Shown here piece after piece: positions 1 to 9,725 of a stretch of DNA of 64,000 bases. The stretch spans positions 1,674,001-1,738,000 of the forward strand of contig CM066295.1 of assembly GCA_033816765.1 (NCBI GenBank). The letters are read 5' to 3'. Numbering within the stretch: the stretch's first letter is position 1; the number at the start of each line of letters is the position of its first letter. Origin of the DNA: Nothopassalora personata. Its lineage: Eukaryota > Ascomycota > Dothideomycetes > Mycosphaerellales > Mycosphaerellaceae. The position numbers were made by a program, and so were the translations under genes. The notes beneath the pieces are model-generated. The model was not told the origin of the DNA, made no database searches, and was given only the letters and a program-made list of their open reading frames with translations.

Positions 1-324
1 GAATTCCTTTCAATGCTTTCAAGTGACACCCGTCTATCGACCGGTCTCCGAGGCTAAACGGAAATAGAATAGTTACTCTGCTCTCACGTGATTTCTCTCA
101 AATGCCTTGTCAGGAATGCTTGCTAATAAACGTCGTACCTGCAGTAGGTTCTAGTGCCTCTTCTCAAAATCACCGACATCTCTCGGCCTTATCGATATGG
201 CATGTCCATATGCTTCCAGTCACAAGCAGGGCGTTGCGATCTGCTACCAGAGTCAAAGCCGCATCGCGCGAGCCACCTTGACAGCAGAGTCTGGACCACC
301 CGACGTAGACGAACGATAGCAACC

Positions 325-992
325 ATGGCAGAGACCCAGAACGCAACGAACGTGGATGCATTCCAAACGATGAGAGAGGAGGGTGTGCCCGAGGCAGAGA
401 AGCCCACAGAGGTTGCTGCACCTGCACCAGAACTGCCCAAATCGACGGCAAAGGAGTTCCAAGTGTACAACCGTATGGCCGAGCATATGGATATATTTGT
501 AAGTACAACAGCCCAGTAGAAAGACTACCATTTCAATCACTGACACGGCCACTCCCCCACCAGCACGAAAACTTCCGCCGCACCTGGCAAACCCTCCACC
601 GCGCCTGCACAACCGGCAAGCGCCCCTCGGGCATGTCCATCCGCCAATTCCTCTCCCTCGGCGAACAATTCTGCCACCACCTGACGATCCACCACACAAT
701 CGAGGAACAGCACATCTTCCCCGTGCTGGCGAAGAAGATGGAGTGTTTCCAGGACAATCAGACAATGTTCACAGACCATAGGGAAATTCACGAGGGTGTC
801 GATAAACTTGAGGGGTATTTGCAGGACGTGAAGACGGGAGAGAAAGAGCTGGATTTGAGAGAGTTGAAGGCGATGATGGATTCTTTCGGGGACGTGTTGT
901 GGAATCATTGGGATGCTGAGGTGCGGAATTTGGGCGCGGAGAATATGCGGAAATATTGGACGATGGATGAGATGAGGGGAATGCCGATGTGA
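325..992 (+). CDS. Hemerythrin-like domain protein
   Basis: Two exons, 325-498 and 564-992, separated by a 65-nt GT/AG intron; the reading frame continues cleanly to give about 200 aa. The start is the first ATG in a good fungal context (AACCATGG). After a disordered acidic N-terminus of about 40 residues comes an alpha-helical hemerythrin HHE fold. The visible metal-ligand motifs are HHLTIHHTIEEQHIFP, then HREIHEGVDKLEGYL, then WNHWDAEVRNL, the expected His/Glu spacing for a di-iron centre. Fungal relatives are cytosolic proteins proposed to bind oxygen or iron or to sense redox; no specific substrate is assigned. The downstream neighbour is a convergent 2EXR-like gene 64 bp away. Family assignment is strong, biological role unknown. 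Confidence 0.85.
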
Positions 993-1056
993 AGGCTGGC
1001 AAGGGGTACGTATGACGGAGTGGATGCCGCGATGGTTGAGGTCCCATGCGAGGACA

Positions 1057-1599
1057 TCACGTCCCCACGAGATCATGCGACTCTTTCACCATCCTCCCAA
1101 CTCTCCACTTCAAACCAAGCGGCTCACTTGTCCAAACCCAATCTTCCTCTCGATGACCAGTGCAAACGTGCATCTTCAATACGCCTCGATCGATTGGAGT
1201 CCCATTCTTTGCCAGCACATCTTTCGCCTTTGCCAGAAGATAGTGCTTCCGAACGCGATCTTTCAGTTTGAGCAGTTGACCGGTGTCGTAGCCTTCTTTC
1301 GGGCTGTCGATCCGGATCTCCGAGATCAGCTCACAACGACTCGTTGGCAGCTTTCCTAGCCATCGTAGGAATTGTCCGCTATGGTAAGGGGAGACGGTCA
1401 CAATCAGGAGCTTATAGTAGACGTCGATAGTTTCGTTGTGGATTTGCCGGTTGGCAAGGAGAAGGCTGGGCAGATGTGCAGTGGAGGAGTCCGCGCCGAC
1501 CTTCACGGGGAAGTCAGTGAGGGCGAGCGCGTAGATGATGTCGCGCAGTTCGCGCGGGATGGAAAGGAGGCGGGATGGTGCGGGCGTGGTCATGGTCAT
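1057..1599 (-). CDS. 2EXR/F-box-like fungal protein
   Basis: Single-exon ORF of 180 aa. The N-terminus has LLSIPRELRDIIYALAL, followed by LLLANRQIHNETIDVYYKL, the arrangement of the fungal 2EXR/F-box-like domain found in large Dothideomycete families. Function is unknown; such proteins are often assumed to be adaptor or interaction modules, which is inference. It is the only intact member of a local same-strand series: decayed copies lie at 1855-2340, 2622-3087 and 3540-3813. A second ATG two codons downstream (1593) is an alternative start. It is convergent with the hemerythrin gene. Confidence that it is a real gene is good. Confidence 0.65.
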   Translation of the reverse strand: MTMTTPAPSRLLSIPRELRDIIYALALTDFPVKVGADSSTAHLPSLLLANRQIHNETIDVYYKLLIVTVSPYHSGQFLRWLGKLPTSRCELISEIRIDSPKEGYDTGQLLKLKDRVRKHYLLAKAKDVLAKNGTPIDRGVLKMHVCTGHREEDWVWTSEPLGLKWRVGRMVKESHDLVGT

Positions 1600-1854
1600 G
1601 GTGAGGCCGAGATGGGGAATGGAAAGTGAGAGTTGTGGTCGGAGGGTCGGATGGGTGAGTCAATTCCTTGCTTGCTGGTGACCGTCACCACAAGCTGACC
1701 GATCATCGTGAACGATGCCATGTAGCAACCTGCTTTGCTGATTGTCGTACTGCAGTTACGTAGAAGGCTTGCTGCCGTGCAATCTGCGGCATCATATCAT
1801 GCCCTGCGTGTTTCGATATGTTGGATGCCCCATGTTCAAGCGCTTGATACTTCT

Positions 1855-2340
1855 CTAATGTCTGTTTGTTCCAGACCAACTCGGGTCACCGTAGCCTTGT
1901 AAGCCCGCCTGAATGACCCAGGGTTCGGGGTCCAGGTCGGCTGTCAGTACCTCCATGTGAAGCACTCGTGCGCGGAGACCGCAGGCTCGGGCTTCGAAAT
2001 TAAAGTTAGTGAAATCCTCGATGTAGTCGCGCAGCGTCTCGAGATTGTTGATGGCTCTGGAGAAGGTGTTGGTGCCGAGACTCCGCCATCTCGGATCTAC
2101 GCCCAAAGGACAGCCGAACCTGTGGTGACGATTTCGCCACGTCCTTGTCATGCATCTAGAGCCAATGGAGAGACTTTCCGGTCCCTTGACGACTGCGAAC
2201 CACGATCGTGTGCCTCAAGTGGGTCTTATATGTCTCACAGTAGAGCTGCTTGCAGGTGAGGGTGAGGCCTCCGATGTCGATGGGAGCATATGGGTCGTCG
2301 AGGTCGATGTTCTTGGTTGCAAATGACTGTCTGTCAAGTC
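1855..2340 (-). pseudogene. Decayed 2EXR-like paralogue (copy 2)
   Basis: Reading the minus strand from about 2320 gives a fragment containing IDIGGLTLTCKQLYCETYKTHLR, followed shortly by an in-frame TAG. A 98-aa open stretch to 1855 then contains ARVLHMEVLTADLDPEPW, which resembles RGVLKMHVCTGHREEDW in the intact gene at 1057-1599. The first fragment is also clearly related to ITLTCKHFYCDANAHLR in the next relic (2622-3087). No complete ORF or convincing start remains, so I call it a pseudogene of the local 2EXR-like family. Confidence 0.5.
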
Positions 2341-2621
2341 AACTATTTCTGAAGCTCACGGAAGAAACGCCTCAAAGGTGAGTTTGGCACTAAAGTGAGA
2401 GCACCCGTATGTGTCGGGCTGCCTGTGACTAACGCATCTCTGCATTTCCGGATTTACAAGCTCCTCCTACCCGCTCATCAAAGCTGACCACTCCTGGAAC
2501 CGCTCCAGCCAAGAAGTAGTGTGCTCGTACGCCGGGCGAACTGCCTGAGGCTCCGTTGTCCAGACTTTCTCTCTCGAACCCGAACCTAACGCGTCAGTCC
2601 ACACCTCGACCTGGACAACAT

Positions 2622-3087
2622 TCAGCAGCGCTTGATCATCACGGAGTCGCTGCAGGTATCGTCGTAAGCCCCGGAGCTCTTCGTCGCAGAGGCCAAGCCG
2701 TCCTCGGAGACGCCATCATGTCTGTCGCGCTTGGAGGAATTGATGTGCGGCAAGAGGCACAGCTGCGACTTCTGCCTATTGAGCCAGGTTCGAAGGTCTT
2801 CCTTGACGGCGACGGCCAGCTTGATCTGTCTGAGGTGGGCATTGGCATCGCAGTAGAAGTGCTTGCAGGTAAGAGTAATTTCACCTAGGTGGATACGATC
2901 GGAGTGCCCTCTAAGCTTGATAGTAGTCTCGTCGAAGACGTACTCGTAGATCTCATCGCGGAGTTCACTTTTAATATGCTATTAGTGCGGTCGGGACGAA
3001 GTAAACGTGGTCCAGCTTACCAGGAAGCCCGAGCAGGTGCGCTGGCGGATTGCGCGTTCTTTTCTGAGTCATGGTTGCTGTTGCCAT
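2622..3087 (-). pseudogene. Decayed 2EXR-like paralogue (copy 3)
   Basis: On the minus strand an ATG at 3087 opens a short exon ending LLGLP, followed by a GTAAGC donor, a CTAAT-type branch point and an AG acceptor. The open stretch beyond reads ELRDEIYEYVFDETTIKLRG and then ITLTCKHFYCDANAHLR down to a TGA at 2622-2624. The two halves form the expected LP-x-ELRDEIY motif, but splicing at the visible sites leaves them one base out of frame. That points to a frameshifted pseudogene, unless a base call is wrong or an unseen splice site is used. Confidence 0.5.
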
Positions 3088-3539
3088 GGCCGAGTAGTGT
3101 TTGCTCCAGAGTGCGACTGGATGGAGTTGTCCAGTGTTGTTGCAAGACTTGTAGACTTTGTCTGAGAGGAAAAAGAAACCTCTCCCTTAGTGCCCATTCA
3201 AGCCGAGCCGATGCACGTGCGACGAGAATGAATGATGGTGAATGACCTGCCCCTCCAACGTCACTGCTTTGGTCTTGATCGCAAGGTGTCGACTCATGCG
3301 GCTGCAGCTACCCAAATTTCACCTCTCAAAGGTAGCCCACCATTCTCTCAAGTCGCCGATAGACCGCCCAGTGCTCGTATGTAGCGCAGTACGTGTGGAG
3401 TTTGCATACGTAGAACGGGATCAAGACCTCCCCAGCGACTCTCGAGGACGCGCAGTGGACATCTTTGATGAGTTGCCCGCGATGTCTTGGAAGTCGCTTC
3501 AGCTATTTGAAGAGACCGCTGTGAGTTTCAGTATAATAA

Positions 3540-3813
3540 TCAGATACGTTTATGCTTCGCGTAGAACGTTGCTAATTTGTAGTACAATTCGACGGTCTCG
3601 ATGTATAGTTGCTTGCTTGCTGCGAGAAGACCGGCTTGACGAGGGTGGGCATTCCGGGAACACAGTTCGACACTGAGGTCTTCGAAGACGTTTCCATAGA
3701 TCTTGTCGGGGAGCTCTCCTGTGTCGCAGTGAGTACTTGGCGCTGACGCTCAATAACTGCTTCGCAAAGGGACTTCGGTGGTACGGCCAGTAAATTTGCC
3801 TCTGAATTGACAT
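3540..3813 (-). pseudogene. Decayed 2EXR-like paralogue (copy 4)
   Basis: In one minus-strand frame this reads GELPDKIYGNVFEDLSVEL and then GLLAASKQLYIETVELYYKL, ending with TGA at 3540-3542. This matches IPRELRDIIYALAL and LLLANRQIHNETIDVYYKL of the intact gene at 1057-1599. No start codon or upstream exon in the same frame is convincing, and the domain is truncated after the YYKL motif. I interpret it as a remnant of the same tandem family. Confidence 0.45.
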
Positions 3814-4088
3814 GATTTCTCAAGCATTTTCTGATTTATCTGCCCATGTTGAAGTCTTGTGCCTACCTGCCGGGTTAGATGCTGTTGTGGACGAAGAAGA
3901 GTGCATCTGGATCAGACTTTAACGCAGGTTCAAGCAAAGCTGTCAGGGACTACGCTCAGTCCTAATGCCTATACTCAGCGCGAAGGACGAGCCATTGAGT
4001 AGATCTCATCCAGCGATTCGTGATGAGACACAAAGCTATTGCTACAAACTGCAGAAGACCAATGATTTCGAACAGCTAAGACTTTTTC

Positions 4089-5168
4089 CTAAGTATATGC
4101 GTGTGGCGAAAGCTTGTACTTGAAGAAAGTGTCCGCGCAGTGTCCGAAAACCATCTTTCCATTAGTACGCTACCGATCGTTAGTGAGGACCTGGGTACAA
4201 GTGCTACGCTCGAAGGCTTACCTTCTGCAATGCCTTGATCATTTGGTGACTTGCGATCCAGTCGTCATGATCTCTCGCCAACCAGCCTTGTGGCACGCCT
4301 GAATGGTAGTTCTCGCTGCAAGGTGTCAGCCAAAATTCACCCTCACTTACATGGATTCTGAGCAGGCATGATACACACAAGACATGGTATTGATCTGTCG
4401 TGAAGATCCAGGTTCCAGACTCCCTCAGGTTGACCTGCATAATCATCAAGCCCGGTGTATGGCCAGGCGAGTGCCTCAAGTTGATGCCAGGTGCAATTTC
4501 AAGGAACGGTCCGTGGATCGCCTTCCAGTTCAGATCGAACCCGAGGTCCTTTGGCAAGTAAACGCCAAGATCAGATTTCGTGGCGACGGAGTAGTAGGCA
4601 TGTTTCAATTCCTTCTCATGAATCCAGATTGGCACATCGGTGCCCTTGAAATTTTCAAGACCGCCAGCATGATCCAAATGCATATGGCCCATGATTACTG
4701 CCTTCACGTCCTTGATGTCATGGCCAGTCTTCTTGATCTGAGCTGGTAGCTCATGATCCGGTTCATAGTCCACGCGAGCGAAGATGTCGTTCAGGGGCGC
4801 ACCCCACACTTCTGGGTAATCATTTCCGCCACCAGTTTCGAACAAGATCAAGCCTTCGGTAGGGTGCTCGATTAGGACGGATATGATGACGCCTTTGCGG
4901 CGCTGGGTAGTTGGCTTGGGATTGGAGGCAGTCGATGTCCCAGCACCGCGCATGAACCACCCCTCGTCAGCTTCGATATTGCCGCAGTGTAGTAGCTGTA
5001 TGCTTGGTCAATGACTGTCTCATCGGCTCTGACGCGATTGCTTACCCAAAGCTTGGTGCCCTGCGGGTGCTCAGTAACGATGACTTGGACAATAACGGAT
5101 CAGTCACATACCTCAGGCGCCTGATTGACAAGATCCAGGCCGAAGCTGGATGCAATTTGGGTCGACAT
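4089..5168 (-). CDS. Lactonase-type metallo-beta-lactamase-fold hydrolase (AttM/AHL-lactonase-like)
   Basis: Five exons: 5168-5112, 5060-5046, 4995-4379, 4315-4222 and 4154-4089, about 282 aa. The start is ATG 5168 (MSTQIASSFG). Zinc ligands are visible: GHMHLDHAGG (HxHxDH), HSPGHTPG, and the bridging Asp in TTDQYH. The last expected His lies in VFGHC, encoded only by exon 5. Intron 3 (63 nt, GTGTGT donor) is a multiple of three and reads through; removing it restores HVFENYHSG and PQGWLARDHDDW. The N-terminal KLWLLHCGNIEADEGWFMRG appears only after splicing two 50-nt introns. The family hydrolyses lactone rings, including N-acyl-homoserine lactones in bacteria; the fungal substrate is unknown. 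It is probably cytosolic, as no signal peptide is seen. It is isolated, with no cluster partners. Confidence 0.85.
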
Positions 5169-6869
5169 CTCTATCTCTTTGAAGGAGCAGTGTGTTTATC
5201 GAGTCAGTCTTGACAGATGAATGGAAAGTCTCGAGAACATTTAGCTGTATTACTCAGACATTCGCAAACGCATCATGCTCCGCCATCCGCTCGAGCGTTT
5301 GATTACCGATGGGATGGGCCTCGTGCATCGCTATTGGTAGTTGCATTGATCTTCCTAGCTGAAAGGGATCAGATGCGGAGCTCTGTTCTAGACCTGTGAA
5401 GTGGTGCCGACGTCATTACAGGGGCCAGAGGAGAGCTTTCTGCACCAAAGCTATGCCACGGCGCCACTATTACAAACAACAATGTCGATGGATCTGCTAG
5501 AAAGCCACCAGCACCGTCAGACGCTTTCCCTCGGATTGATAGTCGCGTCTCTTCGAACGATATGCATACCTAGCAGCATTGAGGGAAAGACTAATAACTA
5601 TTCTTCGACGACGGGGCGAAGTGCCCCATGGTAGTAATGAACATTGCCAGCGGTCTTTGATTGAGCACCAGAGCAATTACATGAGTTCCGAGCAAACGTC
5701 ATGCTGATGTTCGACGTGGGTGCCAATGCATCGGGCCGCACGACAGGTACGAGACAGGCTGACTGCGTCGGGGATGCAGGGAACAGTGTGAGCTCAGTTG
5801 GATTTGAGCTCAGTCGAGCAGTCTCTACGACGAAAGACAGAGCGGCCAAAGGTGAGGTCAGGATTTGATAAGCATCGAATACTGAGCCATCAAGGTCACC
5901 CTGGTCATGTGTACGGCATACTGTAGCAATGCCCCAAACCAGTATCATAGAGCACACGGGCGGCCAAGACCACAATAATGCAGAGCAGTCTGGTCGGTCG
6001 ACTCAACACCTTTTCCAGGGAATCATGCGAGTCGAGGCATAGGTGCGCGAGCAGAGCTTGGCTTTATCGCATGGCCGATACGCTGTGCGAGCAGCAAGGC
6101 AATCTTACCATCTGCACAACTGGAAAGCCCGACAATGCTGAGCCGAAAGCGTCTGTCGGATGCATTGCCTGTGTTCCTTGGCTCCCTAAAAAATCGAAGG
6201 ATGGCAGCCGTGTGTAGGATCGTGTCCGATGTTCTACTGGTCGTAGCAACATGCAGTCGAGCGTTCGAAGTCCAGTCAGACGATCTCGATCGGTAGGCTC
6301 GTACGTAGTGCTATAACTGGTGTAAAGCGAACCACCATCTGCCATGCGATCTCCATGATGTCTTCGCGATTGCTACTTCTGTCCAGACATTCCACACATT
6401 TCAGGCTGTCAAGGTTGTGTTGCAATTCCTTCACGGCGTCGACTCAACGGCATCGAGTTAGCACTCTGGAAGAGACAAAGGACTTATAAATCCTGTGAGT
6501 AAAAGATTCAGCATACGGTGCCCCAAATGCAACAGCTTGATGTCGATTTGATGATGATTGTTAGTGAAAATGGCAGGATGTCGTACATGGCAGAACGGCG
6601 ATCTCGTACGCCGTAGTTCTAAACCGACATCACAACACGCGTGGCTCTTCATTCCTGACTCAACATCACACATCCTCTGCTCCGCATCGTGAGCTCGTCA
6701 TACTGTCCAATAGTGAGCTTCCAGAATCTTGCAATACCTCTCGATGGGAAGACACCGTTCTTTGGTGATTATTTGCACGATCAAGCCAGATCAACCCAAT
6801 CGCTTATCGCAGGAGAGAATAGACCAGCATGCTGCGTGATCCAGCACTTTGCATGCTTGAAGGATAGTA
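5169..6869. other. Gene-poor stretch with no supported gene
   Basis: About 1.7 kb without a convincing coding region. The longest candidate, a 125-codon minus-strand ORF at 5598-5975, has a hydrophobic patch around WGIATVCRT but no recognised domain and no supporting splice structure. The remaining ORFs are under 95 codons with no family resemblance. The stretch lies between the lactonase gene and the permease relic and may include eroded sequence. Confidence 0.4.
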
Positions 6870-7580
6870 TTGGCACGGCTTTGTATCACCATCTTCGGTC
6901 TGCTCCTTGTAGCTGGCAACATTATCTTGGTAAGGATCTACGACGAGCGTGACTTCATAGTAAGCAATAAACTACCAGTCAGTCTAGCCACCGAAGTTGT
7001 GCTGACAGGTCCCTCTGTGCAATACCCTGGCATCGCTGGCAGCGTCGGCCGCTTCCTGGGCTTCTGGGCCGTGTTCTCCAACGCTGTTTATGCATATACC
7101 GGAGTGGAGAATATCGCCGTAGCTACCGCTGAGACTGGGTTCCCGCGACGAAACGTCTACGTTGCAGCCAAACTGATCTTCTGGATAGTCGGGCTATTCT
7201 ATGCCTTATCGATGTTCACGGTCCGGCTGATTGTGCCTTCCAATGACCAAAATCTCCTCAACTCCTCTGCAACTGCTGCTCAATCACCTTTCGTGATTGC
7301 AGCCACTCGCGCTGGCAACAAGATTGTTCCATCAATCACAATGCCGTGGTTCTGACTTCTGCCTGGAGCTCCGGAAACAGTGGATTGCTCGCTGACTCCC
7401 GCGTTCTGTATGGTCTTGCCCAAGAAGGCCGCGCGCGTAGGATCTTGAAGCGTACAAATCGACTGCGCATACCGTGTTGCTGTGATATCCATGAGCATGT
7501 AAGAGCTGCACTTTACGACACAAGTGGCGTTCAGTTGTTCGTCCTCCGCATTTGCATGGGCATGTCTTGTAAGCTATAAC
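6870..7580 (+). pseudogene. Amino-acid permease (APC superfamily) relic
   Basis: An open stretch to about 7355 shows typical fungal amino-acid permease sequence: a transmembrane segment ITIFGLLLVAGNIIL, then GRFLGFWAVFSNAVYAYTG, ENIAVATAETGFPRRN and FTVRLIVPSND. It runs into a stop just after KIVPSI. The expected continuation, NAVVLTSAWSSGNSGLLADSRVLYGLAQEGRA, is present in a different frame from about 7340, so there is a frameshift near 7335-7345. The N-terminal half of the 12-TM permease and the C-terminal helices are missing or unrecognisable. The intact family imports amino acids across the plasma membrane; this copy cannot. Confidence 0.75.
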
Positions 7581-7942
7581 AGAACATAGAAGTCCGAACG
7601 CGAGCATTTAAGCATACCACATCATCCGGCCCACCGGATTGTCCTTCCGGTACCGCATCAGCCGCCTATACCGTGCTTCTTGGCGACGCTCCCACTACTT
7701 GCGGTAAGAGTTTCGTCATCCTCGGCGAGGCGCACCAATGCCAGCCACTCGATTTGTGTGTGGGGACAGAGCTGTCCGATCATTATCTTGAACTACATAT
7801 CAATGAATGTCACCGTCCATACATAACTAGCAGACATTGCTGGACGACCTGTTCTAGACGAGAGCCCTAAGACCAAGCCTACATCAGGACAGTTCCAGAG
7901 GCGAACGACACCCTCACCCCCCCATTGACAACAGCAACAAAC

Positions 7943-8689
7943 ATGGCATCCACAGCACCAACAAACAAACCACCCATAATTCCAGCCGCCCTCCTCCTAG
8001 CGAGCGCCGGAGCATACGCCTTCCTCGAATACGCCGCATGGCAATACTACGACCTCGGCCTCGGAAACGCCTACGACTGGAAAATCGAATCCCTCAGCGA
8101 CCTAGGAATCGACTACCGCCAAGTCCACCCCCTCAAGCATTACAACATAACATCCTACCGACACCAAGCCATGAACGCTGCAATCATGCAAGCCGGCATC
8201 GTCTTCGCCCTAGCACAGCTATACCTCCTCTGGTCCAGCAGGACTCGAGTGACGCAACAAACAGCCCTGCTTCGCACACTCCGTCTCGTCCTTAGTCTGA
8301 CGTATGCAGGCGGGATGTTCCTGTTTGCATACATCCACGGTGGGCCGAGGGAGAGGCACTGGGGGATCGTTGGGTGGCATTGGACTGGGCTGGCGATGGC
8401 GGCACTGGCGGGGAATCTTTGTCTGATTTTGGTGTCGACTATGGCGACGACGAGCGAGATGGAGCATGATGGGTTGTATCGACTTGTGAGCTCGGCGCTT
8501 GGTGGGTTGGGACTGTATAGTTATTACAAGTTCAGCACGCTGGGGGAGTGGGATTATCAGACTCAGCTGGGGTTGTGGCAGAGGGGCACGCTTTATCCTG
8601 TGCTGCTTTGGAATGTTGCAACTGCGTTGTTTACGTTTGGGGCTTGGATGGGGGATGGTGATGGTGCTGGCAAGCCGAAGAAAGTTTGA
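7943..8689 (+). CDS. DUF998-like integral membrane protein
   Basis: Single-exon ORF of 248 aa. The chosen start is ATG 7943 in a strong context (AAACATGGC); no in-frame ATG lies upstream. There are about six hydrophobic segments: PAALLLASAGAYAFLEYAAW near the N-terminus, MQAGIVFALAQLYLLW, LVLSLTYAGGMFLFAYIHGG, GLAMAALAGNLCLILVS, a segment around LGGLGLYSYYKF, and PVLLWNVATALFTFGAW near the end. The segment with SLSDLGI and YRHQAMNAAIMQAG resembles DUF998-type membrane proteins, whose function is unknown. The C-terminal tail GKPKKV is short and basic. Membrane topology is well supported; family assignment is moderate. Confidence 0.7.
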   Translation: MASTAPTNKPPIIPAALLLASAGAYAFLEYAAWQYYDLGLGNAYDWKIESLSDLGIDYRQVHPLKHYNITSYRHQAMNAAIMQAGIVFALAQLYLLWSSRTRVTQQTALLRTLRLVLSLTYAGGMFLFAYIHGGPRERHWGIVGWHWTGLAMAALAGNLCLILVSTMATTSEMEHDGLYRLVSSALGGLGLYSYYKFSTLGEWDYQTQLGLWQRGTLYPVLLWNVATALFTFGAWMGDGDGAGKPKKV

Positions 8690-8890
8690 GACGGCGTGCG
8701 TTATCGAGAGCTGTATGTCAACTACTACACGAAAGGACGCATCGACCATGTGACGAAGGGACAGCAGAGTGTCCTTAGCCTCTAGTCAATGTCAGAAGCT
8801 TGTTTGAATGCATGTCTTTCCTGCTGCGACCGCTTCGCATCTTGTTCCTTCAACCAATTCTGCGTAGCTCGAAGGTGTACACGTTCCAGA

Positions 8891-9600
8891 TTAAGCATGT
8901 AACGCCTCTTGCCACTGCTCAAACGTTTCCGGATCCTCCAGCCTTACCTCGTCCCTTTTGACCTTTTCCCCGGCCTCCGTCAGTGTCGGAACAAATGCGA
9001 GCTGCTGTTGTTGGCTAGACGGCCAACGTCGGTACCTTGTAGGCGACTTTGACGATCACGATGTTGCTGTAGTCTCTACTCATTACGCTTTTGATGTCAT
9101 CTTCTGAGAAGTTAAAGGCGTACCAAGCAAATGGACTAGGTTTGGAAGCAGACCTTCGTGCTGCGCGGGATGTAGTTCGCGTAGCCACCTTCGATATTGA
9201 GCGTTATTCATGTTGGATAGGCTCTCATGCTTGGGACGCACAGCGTGAATGCAGTCAGGGCTTCGCAAAGCCATATTTCTTTCGATCCAGGTATCGAGGT
9301 CGGCTTCGAGTATATGTTTGGCATCGATAAATGCTTTCGCAGTCTGCCCTTGTTTACGCGCTAAGTCGTGAATGTTCACAGCTGAGAACCATTGTAGATC
9401 AAACTGCGCAATATATGTGGCGCAATTGATGATGCGGTCTTTGAGCCTGCATCATCTTGTTAATGGCTCGTATCTCACTTCTGTCGGGTTCGTCCTCATC
9501 TTCGTGTGGAAGATCGTACTTTTCGTTGGCAGTGCAGACAAGTGCACACGCGCGTTCGGTTGCAATGCCTATTTTCACTTCGCGGTGCTGTCTCTATTAT
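8891..9600 (-). pseudogene. Unidentified broken or multi-exon gene
   Basis: Three minus-strand stretches look coding but lie in different frames: 9590-9451 (KIGIATERACALVC, then an acidic DEDEP tract), 9447-9083 (LKDRIINCATYIAQFDLQW, then NIHDLARKQGQTAKAF) and about 9150-8891 (FNFSEDDIKSVMSRDYSNI and LTEAGEKVKRDEVRLEDPE, ending TAA 8891-8893). The apparent gaps between the last two pieces are too short for normal introns (for example 34 nt near 9000), which favours frameshifted decay. I do not recognise the family. The LKDRI motif loosely recalls 2EXR-like proteins but is not enough to assign it. Confidence 0.35.
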
Positions 9601-9725
9601 ATCGCATCACGTTACAATGCCTGCCAGGTCGGCACTTCTCGTTGGCCTTCGTTTAGGATTTTGGAGACCCTTCAAGACCATAACCAACCCCGTTGAAACG
9701 ACCCAAAAAACACTTTTTGTCCAGC

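Noticed and set aside
1855..3813. Repeat-induced point mutation as the cause of decay of the 2EXR-like copies
   Set aside because: Frameshifts and truncation are visible, but I could not see a clear C-to-T/G-to-A bias by eye; a RIP-index calculation would be needed to claim it.
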